Assembly: GCF_019599405.1 (NCBI RefSeq)
Contig: NZ_RKLQ01000006.1
Span: 62,001-126,000 of the forward strand
Reading direction: 5' to 3'
DNA from: Haloarcula salinisoli
Lineage (GTDB): Archaea > Halobacteriota > Halobacteria > Halobacteriales > Haloarculaceae
DNA: 64,000 nucleotides
Part shown: positions 45,193-53,659 of the stretch, one piece after another
Layout of the letters: the number at the start of each line of letters is the position of its first letter
Position numbering within the stretch: position 1 is the stretch's first letter
Made by a program: the position numbers and the translations under genes
The notes under the pieces: model-generated
What the model saw: only the letters and a program-made list of their open reading frames with translations
Database searches by the model: none
What the model was told of the DNA's origin: nothing

Positions 45193-45410
45193 ACCGGTTG
45201 TCACGTACGCCAGGGTGATGAACGTTCCGTTGTCGGGGACTGTCCAGCACGGCTGCAGCGGTTCGGATTTCGGCATTTGGCCCCGACTGCTAGACGGGAC
45301 CGCGACCGACGACGACGCCGTGGGCCGCGACCGGACCTATCCGATTAGGCCGAGTACATTACTCCATACTGCCACTTGAGAGAGGTATCGGACGGCCCGA
45401 GAGCGAACCC

Positions 45411-45737
45411 ATGAACCTAGAAACTGTCCCAGACATCGACGAAACGACTCAGCACCGACTGCTCGCCGACGAGCAGCGACGATTCGTCATCACGTCGCTC
45501 CAGACGGCCCGTAGTGGTGTTGATATGACGCTCGACGAAATCACAGCCCATCTGGAACGGGCGGCCGAGCGGACCAGGAGCGAGCACATCGGTAGCCGCC
45601 GGGACCTCCGCTGCCGTCTCCATCACGTGCATCTGCCGATGCTGGCAGATGCCGGGCTCCTCGACTACGACGCCGAAAAGAAGCGCGTCCGCCTCGGAGC
45701 GCCGTGGGCGGTCACCGCGTCCGCCGAGGCGCCCTGA
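45411..45737 (+). CDS. Small winged-helix protein (DUF7344-like)
   Basis: 108 residues. The pattern HRLLADEQRRFVITSLQ, a middle helix region with LDEITAHLERA, and HHVHLPMLADAGLLDYDAEK match the haloarchaeal winged-helix family that recognises DNA or acts as a small regulator. It is divergent from the Bat-type gene with about 220 bases between, so the two may share control elements. Function unknown. Confidence 0.75.
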   Translation: MNLETVPDIDETTQHRLLADEQRRFVITSLQTARSGVDMTLDEITAHLERAAERTRSEHIGSRRDLRCRLHHVHLPMLADAGLLDYDAEKKRVRLGAPWAVTASAEAP

Positions 45738-45796
45738 GGTTCGCCCCTGTCCGTCTGGCACTGCCGACGGAACTGAGAGGGTGACCCCGATGGTTC

Positions 45797-46591
45797 TCAG
45801 TCGTCGACGTCGGTGCCGCCGTCGGACTGGACGTCCGAGGTACCGTGTCGCTCACTCGACGAGCGACCGCCGTCAGCCTCTTGTCGCTGCGGATTCGGGG
45901 TCGCCTCCGAGACGTTGCCCATCCACTGGTTGATGTTGTTCGAGACGTAGGTGTGGGCGCCCCAGCCGAAGGCGATGCCCGCGCCGAGTGCGATGGCCGC
46001 GGCCAGTCCCCAGGCCAGCGCCCTGGCGAACAGGTAGAGGATGCCGACGTCTATCCCCATGGTGTCCAGACCGATGACGATGGCCGTGAAGTACAGGAAC
46101 ATCCGGGTCCCCGTCGCGAACCACGACGTGTACTCCGTCTGTGTTGCCGCGCGGGTTCGCGTGATAGCGTCGCCGATGAAGTCGGCGACCACGAACCCAC
46201 CGATGATGACCGCCAGGCCGGCGATGAAGGCCGGGATGTACGAGACGACGGTCTGTATCCAGGCCGAGAGTGTCGCGATGGCGAGGACGTTCGCGGCCGC
46301 GAGGATGGCGATTGCGTAGACGAACCACTTGGTGATAGCGCCAAACGTTTTCGAGACAGCGTCCTCGGAGCCGCCCATCAGGCGGCCAAGCGGTGTCTCT
46401 AACACCATGCGGTCGAGTTCGATGCGGTCAGTGAGTCCCTTCACGGCCTTGGCTGCCGCGATGCCGACGACCCAGCCGATGAGCAGGACGACGATCGCCG
46501 CTGCCAACCGCGGTAAGAAGGCGACTATCTGTGCGACGGTCTGTTCCAGGAACTCGGGTATCTGCAACTGAAGCGATTGTATCAGTGACAT
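45797..46591 (-). CDS. Mechanosensitive-channel-like membrane protein (TM-helix-repeat, CmpX-like)
   Basis: 264 residues with five membrane helices (about residues 18-48, 85-108, 112-142, 165-186, 195-222) and a hydrophilic acidic C-terminus. The helices LAAAIVVLLIGWVVGIAAAKAVKG and PAFIAGLAVIIGGFVVADFIGD show the conserved TM-helix repeat of small MscS-related proteins. The soluble beta domain of MscS is absent. It may help with osmotic relief, which fits the antiporter nearby. Family call good, channel function unproven. Confidence 0.82.
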   Translation of the reverse strand: MSLIQSLQLQIPEFLEQTVAQIVAFLPRLAAAIVVLLIGWVVGIAAAKAVKGLTDRIELDRMVLETPLGRLMGGSEDAVSKTFGAITKWFVYAIAILAAANVLAIATLSAWIQTVVSYIPAFIAGLAVIIGGFVVADFIGDAITRTRAATQTEYTSWFATGTRMFLYFTAIVIGLDTMGIDVGILYLFARALAWGLAAAIALGAGIAFGWGAHTYVSNNINQWMGNVSEATPNPQRQEADGGRSSSERHGTSDVQSDGGTDVDD

Positions 46592-46681
46592 TATTTGCTA
46601 CACTCCGTATTGTAGCGCAGGCGGCTAAAGGGGCGAGATTGCGACTGCAAGCAGCTGCCCGCATCCAGGAGTTTCAGCCGG

Positions 46682-46945
46682 TCAGCTTCCCTGTTCAGCG
46701 CTCGCGATAGCTCGCGCGGAGACGTACGTCAGCAGGGCCAGCAGGACAAAGGGGAACACGGTCAGGAAGTGCATGAGTACGAACATCCCTGGGTCCCACT
46801 CCCAGGGTCGGAACAGGGTAAACAGCACGACGAAAAACAGCAAAATTCCCATCGGGATGAGGTTCACCGTCACGTCGAGGAGGGTATCGAGGTTGGCCCA
46901 GTCCTGCTGGTCGCCGGCCGCTGTCCGGACGGGTTCGTCAGCCAT
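46682..46945 (-). CDS. Two-helix membrane protein (DUF6684-like)
   Basis: 87 residues from the ATG at 46945. Two helices (NLIPMGILLFFVVLFTLFRP; FVLMHFLTVFPFVLLALLTY). The phrase LLDVTVNLIPMGILLFFVVLF matches a haloarchaeal family commonly found beside terminal oxidase genes. It is divergent from a tiny single-helix protein with which it may form a unit. Confidence 0.72.
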   Translation of the reverse strand: MADEPVRTAAGDQQDWANLDTLLDVTVNLIPMGILLFFVVLFTLFRPWEWDPGMFVLMHFLTVFPFVLLALLTYVSARAIASAEQGS

Positions 46946-47034
46946 ACTCGAGCTACGCACCGGCCACCGAAAAGCATTGTCTATACAACATATCACTGGC
47001 AAATGCTTTTCGGGCGGCCGGTCGATTCCTCAGT

Positions 47035-47175
47035 ATGGAGGTCCCCCCACTGGCGAGCACCGAAGGCGCATACTGGTATCTCATCGCACTAATTCTCCTG
47101 TTGGCGCTCGCCTCGACGCTCTACATCGTGGGCGTTATGGTCGGCTCGCTCCCGGACCCATCGGGCCTCTTCTAG
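47035..47175 (+). CDS. 46-residue single-helix membrane protein
   Basis: The ATG at 47035 opens a 46-codon frame ending in TAG at 47175. Residues ~14-38 form one membrane helix (YWYLIALILLLALASTLYIV) between an N-terminus with PPLASTEGA and a C-terminus with GSLPDPSGLF. Composition and the sharply defined helix support a real gene. With the divergent DUF6684-like gene this resembles small accessory subunits seen near haloarchaeal oxidases, but no oxidase gene is in the window. Confidence 0.62.
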   Translation: MEVPPLASTEGAYWYLIALILLLALASTLYIVGVMVGSLPDPSGLF

Positions 47176-47200
47176 CTGGTTCCCGGCGGCCTCTCGTGGG

Positions 47201-47569
47201 TCACAGCGACTGGTCGCTCTCTGACTCCCCCTCCTCTGTCTCGTCCTGTAGAGACTCGCCGCGGTCGCTGTAATCCGTCCGACCGACGGCCCGGTCCCCG
47301 ACCATGTTGAGGACGGCCTGCTGGATCTCGTCGGGAGATTCGTACTCGATGGTGTCTTGCTCGTCGGCCACTTCACGCTCGGCGAGGACGCTCGAAAGCG
47401 TCTCCTCGCCCTCGGCCAGGTCGAGTTCCTCGTCGCCGTACTCCGCTATGAGTTGCTCCTGTGTCGTCGGATAGTCGTGGTTCTCGAGGGCCGTCATCAG
47501 CCCACCGAACTCGACGCCCTGTTGGCGCGATTCGCTCCCGGATTCCTCGTCAGAACTGTCGTTCGACAT
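47201..47569 (-). CDS. DUF5789 family acidic protein
   Basis: 122 residues from the ATG at 47569. The conserved core GVEFGGLMTALENHDYPTTQEQLIAEYGD, then VLAEREVADEQDTIEYESPDEIQQAVLNMVGDRAVG, is the haloarchaeal DUF5789 pattern; both ends are acidic and disordered. Role unknown. It is convergent with the single-helix gene. Confidence 0.82.
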   Translation of the reverse strand: MSNDSSDEESGSESRQQGVEFGGLMTALENHDYPTTQEQLIAEYGDEELDLAEGEETLSSVLAEREVADEQDTIEYESPDEIQQAVLNMVGDRAVGRTDYSDRGESLQDETEEGESESDQSL

Positions 47570-47878
47570 ACACCACCTTCCGCCACCAGCCACAAGGATG
47601 TTGCGCTGTTGACACGACTGACAGGAAAATGTAACACTGATACTGCTGTTATTCTGCTGGTTGCACTCGGTTCCTGGCTTCTCACACTGGGAGGCCGTCC
47701 GACACCCCTGGAGTACCATTTCACGCCCCTCAGTTCGGGTAAGACGTTCCTACCGGCGATAAGCCCCGATATCTCGACCATCTGGGGTCGGCACAACCCT
47801 TAAATAGGCATTACTGACAATCTATTGGTGTGAAACGCAGTCGAATCGCACACGACCAGGCCACCGCTGTCACCCGGT
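47570..47878. other. Intergenic region upstream of rdfA
   Basis: About 310 bases between divergent genes. It carries a TATA-like CCTTAAATAGG near 47799-47809 for the rdfA transcript, implying a leader of about 50 bases, since the GTG at the expected start site is not in frame. Nothing else recognised. Confidence 0.5.
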
Positions 47879-48502
47879 ATGACTGACGGCAATCGGATGG
47901 CTGTCACCGGGGAGGCGAGCTGTGCGTGCAAGATCGGTCGAACGGCCGAGACGTACGGGATTGACGATATCGACGGACTGCTTCGCGACCGGCGGGCAGA
48001 GGGCGCGAGTCTCCGCCGTCTGGAGACCGTCGTGAACGAGGCCGTCCTTCGGGCGGCCCTCGAAGAAACTGGCACCCACGTGCCAGGGGATGTCACAGAT
48101 ATCTACCGGACCCTGACCGACGGGGAGACGAGCGCGGGCGTGCGGACGGAGACACGGGCGTGGTTATCACGGGTCGGTGTCGACCCAGACGACCTCGAGG
48201 GCGACTTCGTCTCCTATCAGACCGTTCGCACCCATCTCCGGGAGTGTCTCGACGTCGACACCACCCGTGAGAGCACACTGTCAGTCGACGACGCAGTGGG
48301 GACCATCGAGTGGGCACGCTCCCGGAGCGAAGGTATCGTTCGCCGGACCGTCGAACGACTCGACGAAACTGATGGGTTCCACACCGGCACCGTGGACGTG
48401 ACACACGTCGTCCGGGTCTCCTGTGGGGACTGTGGGGCCAGCTATCCAGTCGAGCGGTTTCTCGACCGGGGCGGGTGCGACTGTGGCGGCGCTGACCAGT
48501 GA
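47879..48502 (+). CDS. rdfA: Rod-determining factor RdfA homologue
   Basis: 207 residues. The RdfA pattern is clear: CKIGRTAETYGIDDIDGLL, LRRLETVVNEAVLRAALEET, DVTDIYRTLTDG and VDPDDLEGDFVSYQTVRTHLRECL. A C-terminal zinc ribbon (CGDCGASYPVERFL...CDCG) ends the protein. In Haloferax volcanii RdfA is needed for rod-shaped cells; its biochemical role is unknown to me. The next gene, an archaea-specific SMC-related protein, starts 44 bases later behind a GAGGAG ribosome-binding site, so the pair is an operon, an arrangement I recall from other haloarchaea. Confidence 0.85.
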   Translation: MTDGNRMAVTGEASCACKIGRTAETYGIDDIDGLLRDRRAEGASLRRLETVVNEAVLRAALEETGTHVPGDVTDIYRTLTDGETSAGVRTETRAWLSRVGVDPDDLEGDFVSYQTVRTHLRECLDVDTTRESTLSVDDAVGTIEWARSRSEGIVRRTVERLDETDGFHTGTVDVTHVVRVSCGDCGASYPVERFLDRGGCDCGGADQ

Positions 48503-48546
48503 GGCGACCAACAACGAGTTATGTGCTCGGTTTGAGGAGCTAAATA

Positions 48547-50436
48547 ATGGCTGACAGACACGAACCACCGCGGGTAGTCGTCGAGAATATCGGCGGCATC
48601 GACGCCGCGCAGGTCGGGCTGTCCGACGGCGTCTCCGTACTGACTGGCAGGAACGCGACGAACCGGACCTCGCTGCTGCGGGCGCTCGGTGCCGCGCTGG
48701 GCGGGGGGACGGGCGCCCTGAAAGCTGACGCCGACCGTGGGTCGGTGACGCTGTCTTTCGACGGGACCGACTACACCAGGACCTTCGAGCGCGACGGCGA
48801 CTCGGTCACTGTCGGTGGTGACCCGTACACCACGGATACGACGCTCGTCGACCAGTACTGCAGTTTGCTGGCCGATAACCCCGCCCGTCAGGCAGTGGCC
48901 CGGGGGGACGCCGATGCGCTTCGGTCGTTCATCATGGCCCCCGTGGACACGGACGCCCTGGAGGCGAAGATTCGACGGACACGGCAGGCTATCGACTCGC
49001 TCGAGACGGACCGCGAGGAGACGAAACAGACGATAGCGAGGCGGGAGTCACTGGAGCGACAGCTGGCCGACCACCGCGAGGAACTGGCCGAGGTCATCGA
49101 GGAACTCGACGCTGTCCGGGCGGCCGTCGACGAGTTCGAGACAGACCTCGAGGCCGTCGAGCGCGCCGAAGACGTGGTCGCGGAACTCACAGAGGCCCGA
49201 GAGGAATACGAGCGGGTCCGGAACCGACTGGAGACCCAGCGGGCGGCCGTCGCGTCGCTCCGTGAGGAACGAGCGGACGTCCGTACCGAGCTGTCGGAGC
49301 TATCGGTCCCGGACGTGGACAGAGACCAGCTCGAAGCCGAGATAGAGCGGCTCCAGCGACGCAAGCGTGACCTCGAAACCACGATATCCAGCCTCCTCTC
49401 TGTCGTGGAGTTCAACGAGCAGTTGACCGGTGATGGGGACGGCCCAGTGCTGGGTGACGCCGTCGCGGACCCCACGACGGGGACAGTCGAGTGCTGGACC
49501 TGCGGGACCTCCGTTGAACGGGCGGCTATCGACGACCATCTCGAGGACCTCCGTACGGTCATCGACGAGAAGCGGGCCGAACGAAACGAGATTCGCTCCA
49601 CACTGGAAGAGCGGCGTGGCGACCTGTCCGACCACCGCGAGGTGGCCGACAGACGCGGGTCGCTGGAGGCCGAAATCGCCGACATCGAAGCGGAGATAGC
49701 GGACCGCGAGGCGGCCATCGAGGAGCTGGCAGACCAGACAGCACAACTCAACAGTCGCATCGAGGAGCTGGAGTCGGCCGCCGAGAACTCCGAGGAACTC
49801 GGAGAGAGCGCCATCCTTGAGCAGTATCGCCGCCGTTCGGAGCTCGCGTACGAACGAGACCAGCTCGAAGAGCAGATCGCATCCGTGGAAGCCGAGCTCG
49901 CGACAGTCAGCGACGCGGAGTCCCGGCTCGAGGATATCGAGGACCGCCTCGAGGACCGCGAGGCGGAACTCGAACGCGCGCGGACCCGTATCGAGGAACT
50001 GGAGCGGTCGGCCGTCGAGACGTTCAACGACCACATGGAGACCGTCCGTTCGCAACTGGGCTACGAGAACATCGAACGGGTGTGGATCGAACGTATCGTG
50101 GCCGAGGACGCCGAAACCGACTTTGCCCTCCACGTGGTCCGGTCGAGGGCCGACGGCGCCGTATACGAGGACACGGTTTCCCATCTCTCGGAGTCCGAAC
50201 GGGAGGTCATCGGGCTGGTCGTCGCGCTGGCGGGCTATCTCGTCCACGACGTCTACGAGACGGTCCCGGTGTTGCTGCTCGACTCGCTCGAGGCCATCGA
50301 CGCCGACCGCATCGCCGCGCTGGTCGAGTACTTCGCCGACTACGCCGACCACCTCGTCGTCGCATTGTTGCACGAGGACGCACAGGCGCTCCCTGACGAA
50401 TACGAGCGCATCGAGATGGGTGAGGCGCCGGCCTGA
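48547..50436 (+). CDS. Archaea-specific SMC-related protein (Rad50-like, non-canonical P-loop)
   Basis: 629 residues. The N-terminal head has a P-loop-like GRNATNRTS at residues 34-42, where the invariant Gly-Lys of Walker A is Asn-Arg. Long coiled coils (about 140-300 and 330-505) flank a CxxC zinc-hook-type turn (CWTCG near 316). The C-terminal head shows the signature-like HLSESEREVIGLVVAL and a Walker-B-like VPVLLLDSLEAID. The architecture is Rad50/SMC with divergent nucleotide motifs, so ATP use is uncertain. Translationally close to rdfA (SD GAGGAG at 48534-48539). A second member with the same NRTS motif lies at the right window edge. Confidence 0.87.
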   Translation: MADRHEPPRVVVENIGGIDAAQVGLSDGVSVLTGRNATNRTSLLRALGAALGGGTGALKADADRGSVTLSFDGTDYTRTFERDGDSVTVGGDPYTTDTTLVDQYCSLLADNPARQAVARGDADALRSFIMAPVDTDALEAKIRRTRQAIDSLETDREETKQTIARRESLERQLADHREELAEVIEELDAVRAAVDEFETDLEAVERAEDVVAELTEAREEYERVRNRLETQRAAVASLREERADVRTELSELSVPDVDRDQLEAEIERLQRRKRDLETTISSLLSVVEFNEQLTGDGDGPVLGDAVADPTTGTVECWTCGTSVERAAIDDHLEDLRTVIDEKRAERNEIRSTLEERRGDLSDHREVADRRGSLEAEIADIEAEIADREAAIEELADQTAQLNSRIEELESAAENSEELGESAILEQYRRRSELAYERDQLEEQIASVEAELATVSDAESRLEDIEDRLEDREAELERARTRIEELERSAVETFNDHMETVRSQLGYENIERVWIERIVAEDAETDFALHVVRSRADGAVYEDTVSHLSESEREVIGLVVALAGYLVHDVYETVPVLLLDSLEAIDADRIAALVEYFADYADHLVVALLHEDAQALPDEYERIEMGEAPA

Positions 50437-50718
50437 CTCGCAAGCGACTGGTCTGGTGCCCGTGGCTGGTCTGCCGACCGTGGCTACCTATCGCAACAGA
50501 CTACGGCGTGCTGGTTAGTGCCTCTAAATATAAACAAAACCGGTATAATAAAAATCTGACACTAAAACACTCTTCTCCCGCCCCATCGACTGTGCCAGCC
50601 AGACGAGATGACCGGTTTTGCAGAACCGACCCTGGCTGTGCCGATACGCGCACCTACCGAGACCGACGTCGTCCTGGCGCTCTCGTCGGCTTCGTCAGCG
50701 CCAGTACCACAGTTTCAA

Positions 50719-51219
50719 ATGCGTGGCTGTGAAACTGTGTGTGTGAATACCGAGCAGATTACTGCCGACGACATCATCGACTGGAACTCGCTCGGCGATA
50801 TCGTGGCGTCCTTCGAAAAACGCGGGCTGGAACCGCGACAGCGGATGGGCGCCCAGAACGAGCGGTTGCTCGGTATCGGCAACGACGAGTATATCGTCGT
50901 CATCGAGGCGTACCCGGACGAATCAGCGGACGATTACGTTCCCGAGAGCACGTCCCGACACACGAACATCGTCGCCTCGAACGATTTCGAGCGGTTCACG
51001 TTCATCTCACGCATCCGGAGCTGGCAGGAACAAAAGCGTGGGAACGTCCAGTACCAGAAATTCGCCTTCGAGAAAGAGGCGTTTCGCCAGGGGCTGGACA
51101 ACGAGGCCCAGATCCTCCAGAACATCAATGCAATCCAGTACCAGTCCTCGACGCCGCCTATCGAACGGTTCCGGCAGGGGTCGAAACGGGCACTCACGTA
51201 CGTCCGGAATCTAATCTAA
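50719..51219 (+). CDS. Orphan domain resembling the N-terminus of BREX/Eco57I-type methylases
   Basis: 166 residues from the ATG at 50719 (or a GTG six codons on). The run IVASFEKRGLEPRQRMGAQN, IVVIEAYPDESADDYVP, HTNIVASNDFERFTFISRIR and FAFEKEAFRQGLDNEAQILQ resembles the first ~170 residues of large haloarchaeal Eco57I/PglX-like restriction-methylase proteins as I remember them. The catalytic parts are absent and the frame stops cleanly. It could be a remnant or a free-standing adaptor. The upstream AT-rich stretch (50520-50570) contains TATA-like blocks. A 12-base direct repeat, GCGAACGTACTA, follows at 51228 and 51244. Confidence 0.5.
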   Translation: MRGCETVCVNTEQITADDIIDWNSLGDIVASFEKRGLEPRQRMGAQNERLLGIGNDEYIVVIEAYPDESADDYVPESTSRHTNIVASNDFERFTFISRIRSWQEQKRGNVQYQKFAFEKEAFRQGLDNEAQILQNINAIQYQSSTPPIERFRQGSKRALTYVRNLI

Positions 51220-51263
51220 TCGTATTAGCGAACGTACTACTGGGCGAACGTACTAGTTTCCAA

Positions 51264-51740
51264 TCAAGAAATCTCCCCCCGCTCACCCGACCCGCTATCA
51301 CCGCCCGACCCGACAGCGTGCTCGTCCGCGTAGACGGTCACGTCGCCGTCCTCCGTCAGGCCGACGGTAACCTCCGCTGTCAGCTGGTTCGCGTCCGTGA
51401 CGTCCGCGAGCAGCCCGTACAGGTGGGCGTACAGCTCCGGCCGGCAGTAGGCTATCTTCACGCCGGCCTCGTCGCCGTGGTCGTAGACGGCGGTGACGAG
51501 GTCGTCGAACGACGCCCCCGCCGCGACCGTGAACTGGACCGGGGCACGGAGCGCCCGAACGAGTTCGAGCGTCCGGCGTGCCTTCTCGACGTTCGCCTCG
51601 GCCGCCCGCTCGATAGCGCTGACGTTGGACGCTGTCGTCCCCAGTTCCTCGGCGACTGCCCGCTGTGTCGCGCCACTCTCGCGCCGTTCGAGCACCTCCA
51701 GTTGCCGCTCGGTGAGAATCGTCCCGTCTGTCTCCACCAT
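51264..51740 (-). CDS. Tfx family DNA-binding regulator
   Basis: 158 residues. The N-terminal helix-turn-helix (LTERQLEVLERRESGATQRA, VAEELGTTASNVSAIERAAE) is the Tfx signature; residues ~60-140 form the Tfx C-terminal domain (RAPVQFTVAAGASFDDLVTA). Methanogen Tfx binds near molybdenum-dependent formylmethanofuran dehydrogenase genes. Here it is divergent from a molybdate/tungstate-type transporter, consistent with oxyanion-responsive control. A perfect 7-2-7 inverted repeat lies just upstream of its ATG. Confidence 0.87.
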   Translation of the reverse strand: MVETDGTILTERQLEVLERRESGATQRAVAEELGTTASNVSAIERAAEANVEKARRTLELVRALRAPVQFTVAAGASFDDLVTAVYDHGDEAGVKIAYCRPELYAHLYGLLADVTDANQLTAEVTVGLTEDGDVTVYADEHAVGSGGDSGSGERGEIS

Positions 51741-51747
51741 AGCGATT

Positions 51748-51763
51748 CAAACAGAACTGTTTG
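51748..51763. promoter_or_regulatory. Candidate operator CAAACAGAACTGTTTG between tfx and the transporter
   Basis: A perfect inverted repeat with 7-base arms and a 2-base spacer, 8 bases from the tfx ATG. It is followed by the palindrome ATAAGCTTAT (51766-51775), which could hold TATA boxes for both directions. The gene pair suggests Tfx binds here. Confidence 0.6.
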
Positions 51764-51800
51764 GGATAAGCTTATTGGAGGAACAGAGTAAATTGAACAC

Positions 51801-52697
51801 ATGCGTGATGAGTCGGGGGTCAGCCGACGCGCGGTCCTGGCAGCGCTGCCTGCCGTCGGGCTCGCGGGCTGTTCGGGCGTGGTGGGCGGGGGCGAGGCGG
51901 TGTCGATGCTCGTCGCCGGCAGTCTCAGCAACGCCGTCGAGAACGGCCTCCGGCCGGCAGTCGATGCCCGGCTCCAGCCGGAGGCACACGGCTCTGCGGC
52001 GGCGGCGAGGCTGGTCGCCGACGGCGGGAAAGACCCCGATATCGTCTCCCTGGCGGACGTGACCCTGTTCGACGCTTTGCTCTCGGTCGACTGGCTCGCC
52101 GAGTTCGCCACGAACGCGCTGGTCGTCGCTTACGACCCCGACACTGGGGCCGGTCGACGGCTCTCCGGGGGCCGTGACCCCTGGTACGAGGTGCTGCTTG
52201 CCGAGGACACCTCGCTGGGCCGGACCGACCCGGACCTGGACCCGCTTGGCTACCGGACGCTGTTCTGCCTGGAACTGGCGACTGGCTACTACGGGACCGA
52301 CCGGGACCTCCGCAAAGCGGTCCCGGAGCCCGACCAACGGTACCCCGAGACCCAGCTCCTCAGCCAGTTCGAGACCGGCGCCATCGACGCCGCCGTCGTC
52401 TATCGCAACATGGCCGAACAACGGGACTACGACTACGTCGACCTCCCGGCCGAAATCGACCTGAGCGACCCCGCTCTCGCCGAGCGCTACGGGACGACAA
52501 GCTACGAACTCGCCGACGAGACCGTCGTCTCGGGCGACGTTATCAGCTACGGCTCGACGCTCCGTAACGAGTCCGAGCGGACCCGCGACGTCTTCGAGAC
52601 CCACATCACGGGCGAGTACCTGACCGACTTCGGGTTCACTGTCCCCGACGACTATCCACGCTACACAGGCAATGTCCCGGAATCGCTCACGGACTGA
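51801..52697 (+). CDS. Molybdate/tungstate-type ABC transporter solute-binding lipoprotein
   Basis: 298 residues. A Tat lipoprotein signal (SRRAVLAALPAVGLAGCSG) has a lipobox Cys near residue 26. The mature part follows the WtpA/ModA layout: SMLVAGSLSNAVENGLRPAV at the start, DIVSLADVTLFDALL, FETGAIDAAVVYRNMAEQRD, and a final FTVPDDYPRYTGNVPESL. It would bind an oxyanion outside the membrane. The permease gene overlaps its 3' end. Molybdate versus tungstate cannot be decided. Confidence 0.82.
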   Translation: MRDESGVSRRAVLAALPAVGLAGCSGVVGGGEAVSMLVAGSLSNAVENGLRPAVDARLQPEAHGSAAAARLVADGGKDPDIVSLADVTLFDALLSVDWLAEFATNALVVAYDPDTGAGRRLSGGRDPWYEVLLAEDTSLGRTDPDLDPLGYRTLFCLELATGYYGTDRDLRKAVPEPDQRYPETQLLSQFETGAIDAAVVYRNMAEQRDYDYVDLPAEIDLSDPALAERYGTTSYELADETVVSGDVISYGSTLRNESERTRDVFETHITGEYLTDFGFTVPDDYPRYTGNVPESLTD

Positions 52698-53481
52698 GTC
52701 CGTCGTCGGCCGGCTCGACTGGCTCTCGGCGGCGTTCGTCCTCGGTGGCTTGCTTCTGTGTTACTACCTCGTGCCGCTGGTATCGCTGGTGCTCAGCCAG
52801 CCACCGGGTGCAGTCCTCCGTAGCCTGCAGTCGCCTATCGTCGTCTCGGCCACGGCGACGTCGCTGACGGCAGCGCTGCTCAGCACAGCGATTGCCACAG
52901 TGTTCGGGCTCGGACTGGCGTACTGGCTGGCTCACGCGGAGGGTCCGCTGGCGACGCTTGTCACCTCGCTTGTCGTCCTTCCGCTAGTCTTGCCACCTGT
53001 GGTCAGTGGCTTGTTGTTGCTGACGGTGGTCGGTCGGGGCACGCTGGTGGGGCAGCTGGCGGCCGCGAACGGACTGGCGCTGACCCGCTCGTTTGTCGGC
53101 GTCGTCCTCGCACAGACGTTCGTCGCCTCGCCGTTCGTCGTCATCACCGCCAAAGCCGCCTTCGAGAGCGTCGACCGGAGTCTGGAAGACGCTGCACGCA
53201 CCCTCGGTCAGGGTCGCTTTGGGACCTTCCGTCGGGTGACGCTCCCGCTGGCCTGGCCCGGAGTTCTTGCGGGTATCACGCTCGCGTTCGCCCGCGCCAT
53301 CGGGGAGTTCGGGGCGACGGTCATGCTCGCGTACTACCCACGGACGATGCCGGTCCAGATATGGGTCTCGTTCAGGAACCAGGGCCTGGAAACCGCCTTT
53401 CCGGTCGCGCTCATCCTCGTCGGCGTCGCCGTGGCGACGATACTCGTGCTCAACGTCCTCGGAACGAACCCGCTGGAGTGA
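52672..53481 (+). CDS. Molybdate/tungstate-type ABC transporter permease
   Basis: 269 residues with six membrane helices and the cytoplasmic EAA loop DRSLEDAARTLGQGRFGTFR then VTLPLAWPGVLAGITLAFAR, as in ModB/WtpB. GEFGATVML is the typical last-third motif of molybdate permeases. It overlaps the binding-protein gene by 26 bases. No ATP-binding subunit follows; the next genes are on the other strand. The ATPase must therefore be encoded elsewhere or shared. Confidence 0.88.
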   Translation: MSRNRSRTESVVGRLDWLSAAFVLGGLLLCYYLVPLVSLVLSQPPGAVLRSLQSPIVVSATATSLTAALLSTAIATVFGLGLAYWLAHAEGPLATLVTSLVVLPLVLPPVVSGLLLLTVVGRGTLVGQLAAANGLALTRSFVGVVLAQTFVASPFVVITAKAAFESVDRSLEDAARTLGQGRFGTFRRVTLPLAWPGVLAGITLAFARAIGEFGATVMLAYYPRTMPVQIWVSFRNQGLETAFPVALILVGVAVATILVLNVLGTNPLE

Positions 53482-53482
53482 G

Positions 53483-53659
53483 TTAGCAGACCTGTGGCTG
53501 GTCGACCACACAGTTGCCACAGCGGGGACACAGCAGGCGGCGTCGGTCGACCCGGTCGTCGCCGATCCAGTCCCCGCCGAGCGGGCTCTCGTGGTCGCAG
53601 GTCGAACAGAACAGTCGGGTCTTGGCGGGCCGAAGCTTGCGTCTGTGTTCGAGGCTCAT
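53483..53659 (-). CDS. 58-residue zinc-ribbon protein
   Basis: The ATG at 53659 opens a 58-codon frame. Two zinc knuckles, FCSTCDHESP and CPRCGNCVV, are about 25 residues apart. Its ATG overlaps the stop of the upstream membrane gene (ATGA), so they are translationally coupled. The tetrad and the coupling make it a real small gene; function unknown. Confidence 0.75.
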   Translation of the reverse strand: MSLEHRRKLRPAKTRLFCSTCDHESPLGGDWIGDDRVDRRRLLCPRCGNCVVDQPQVC

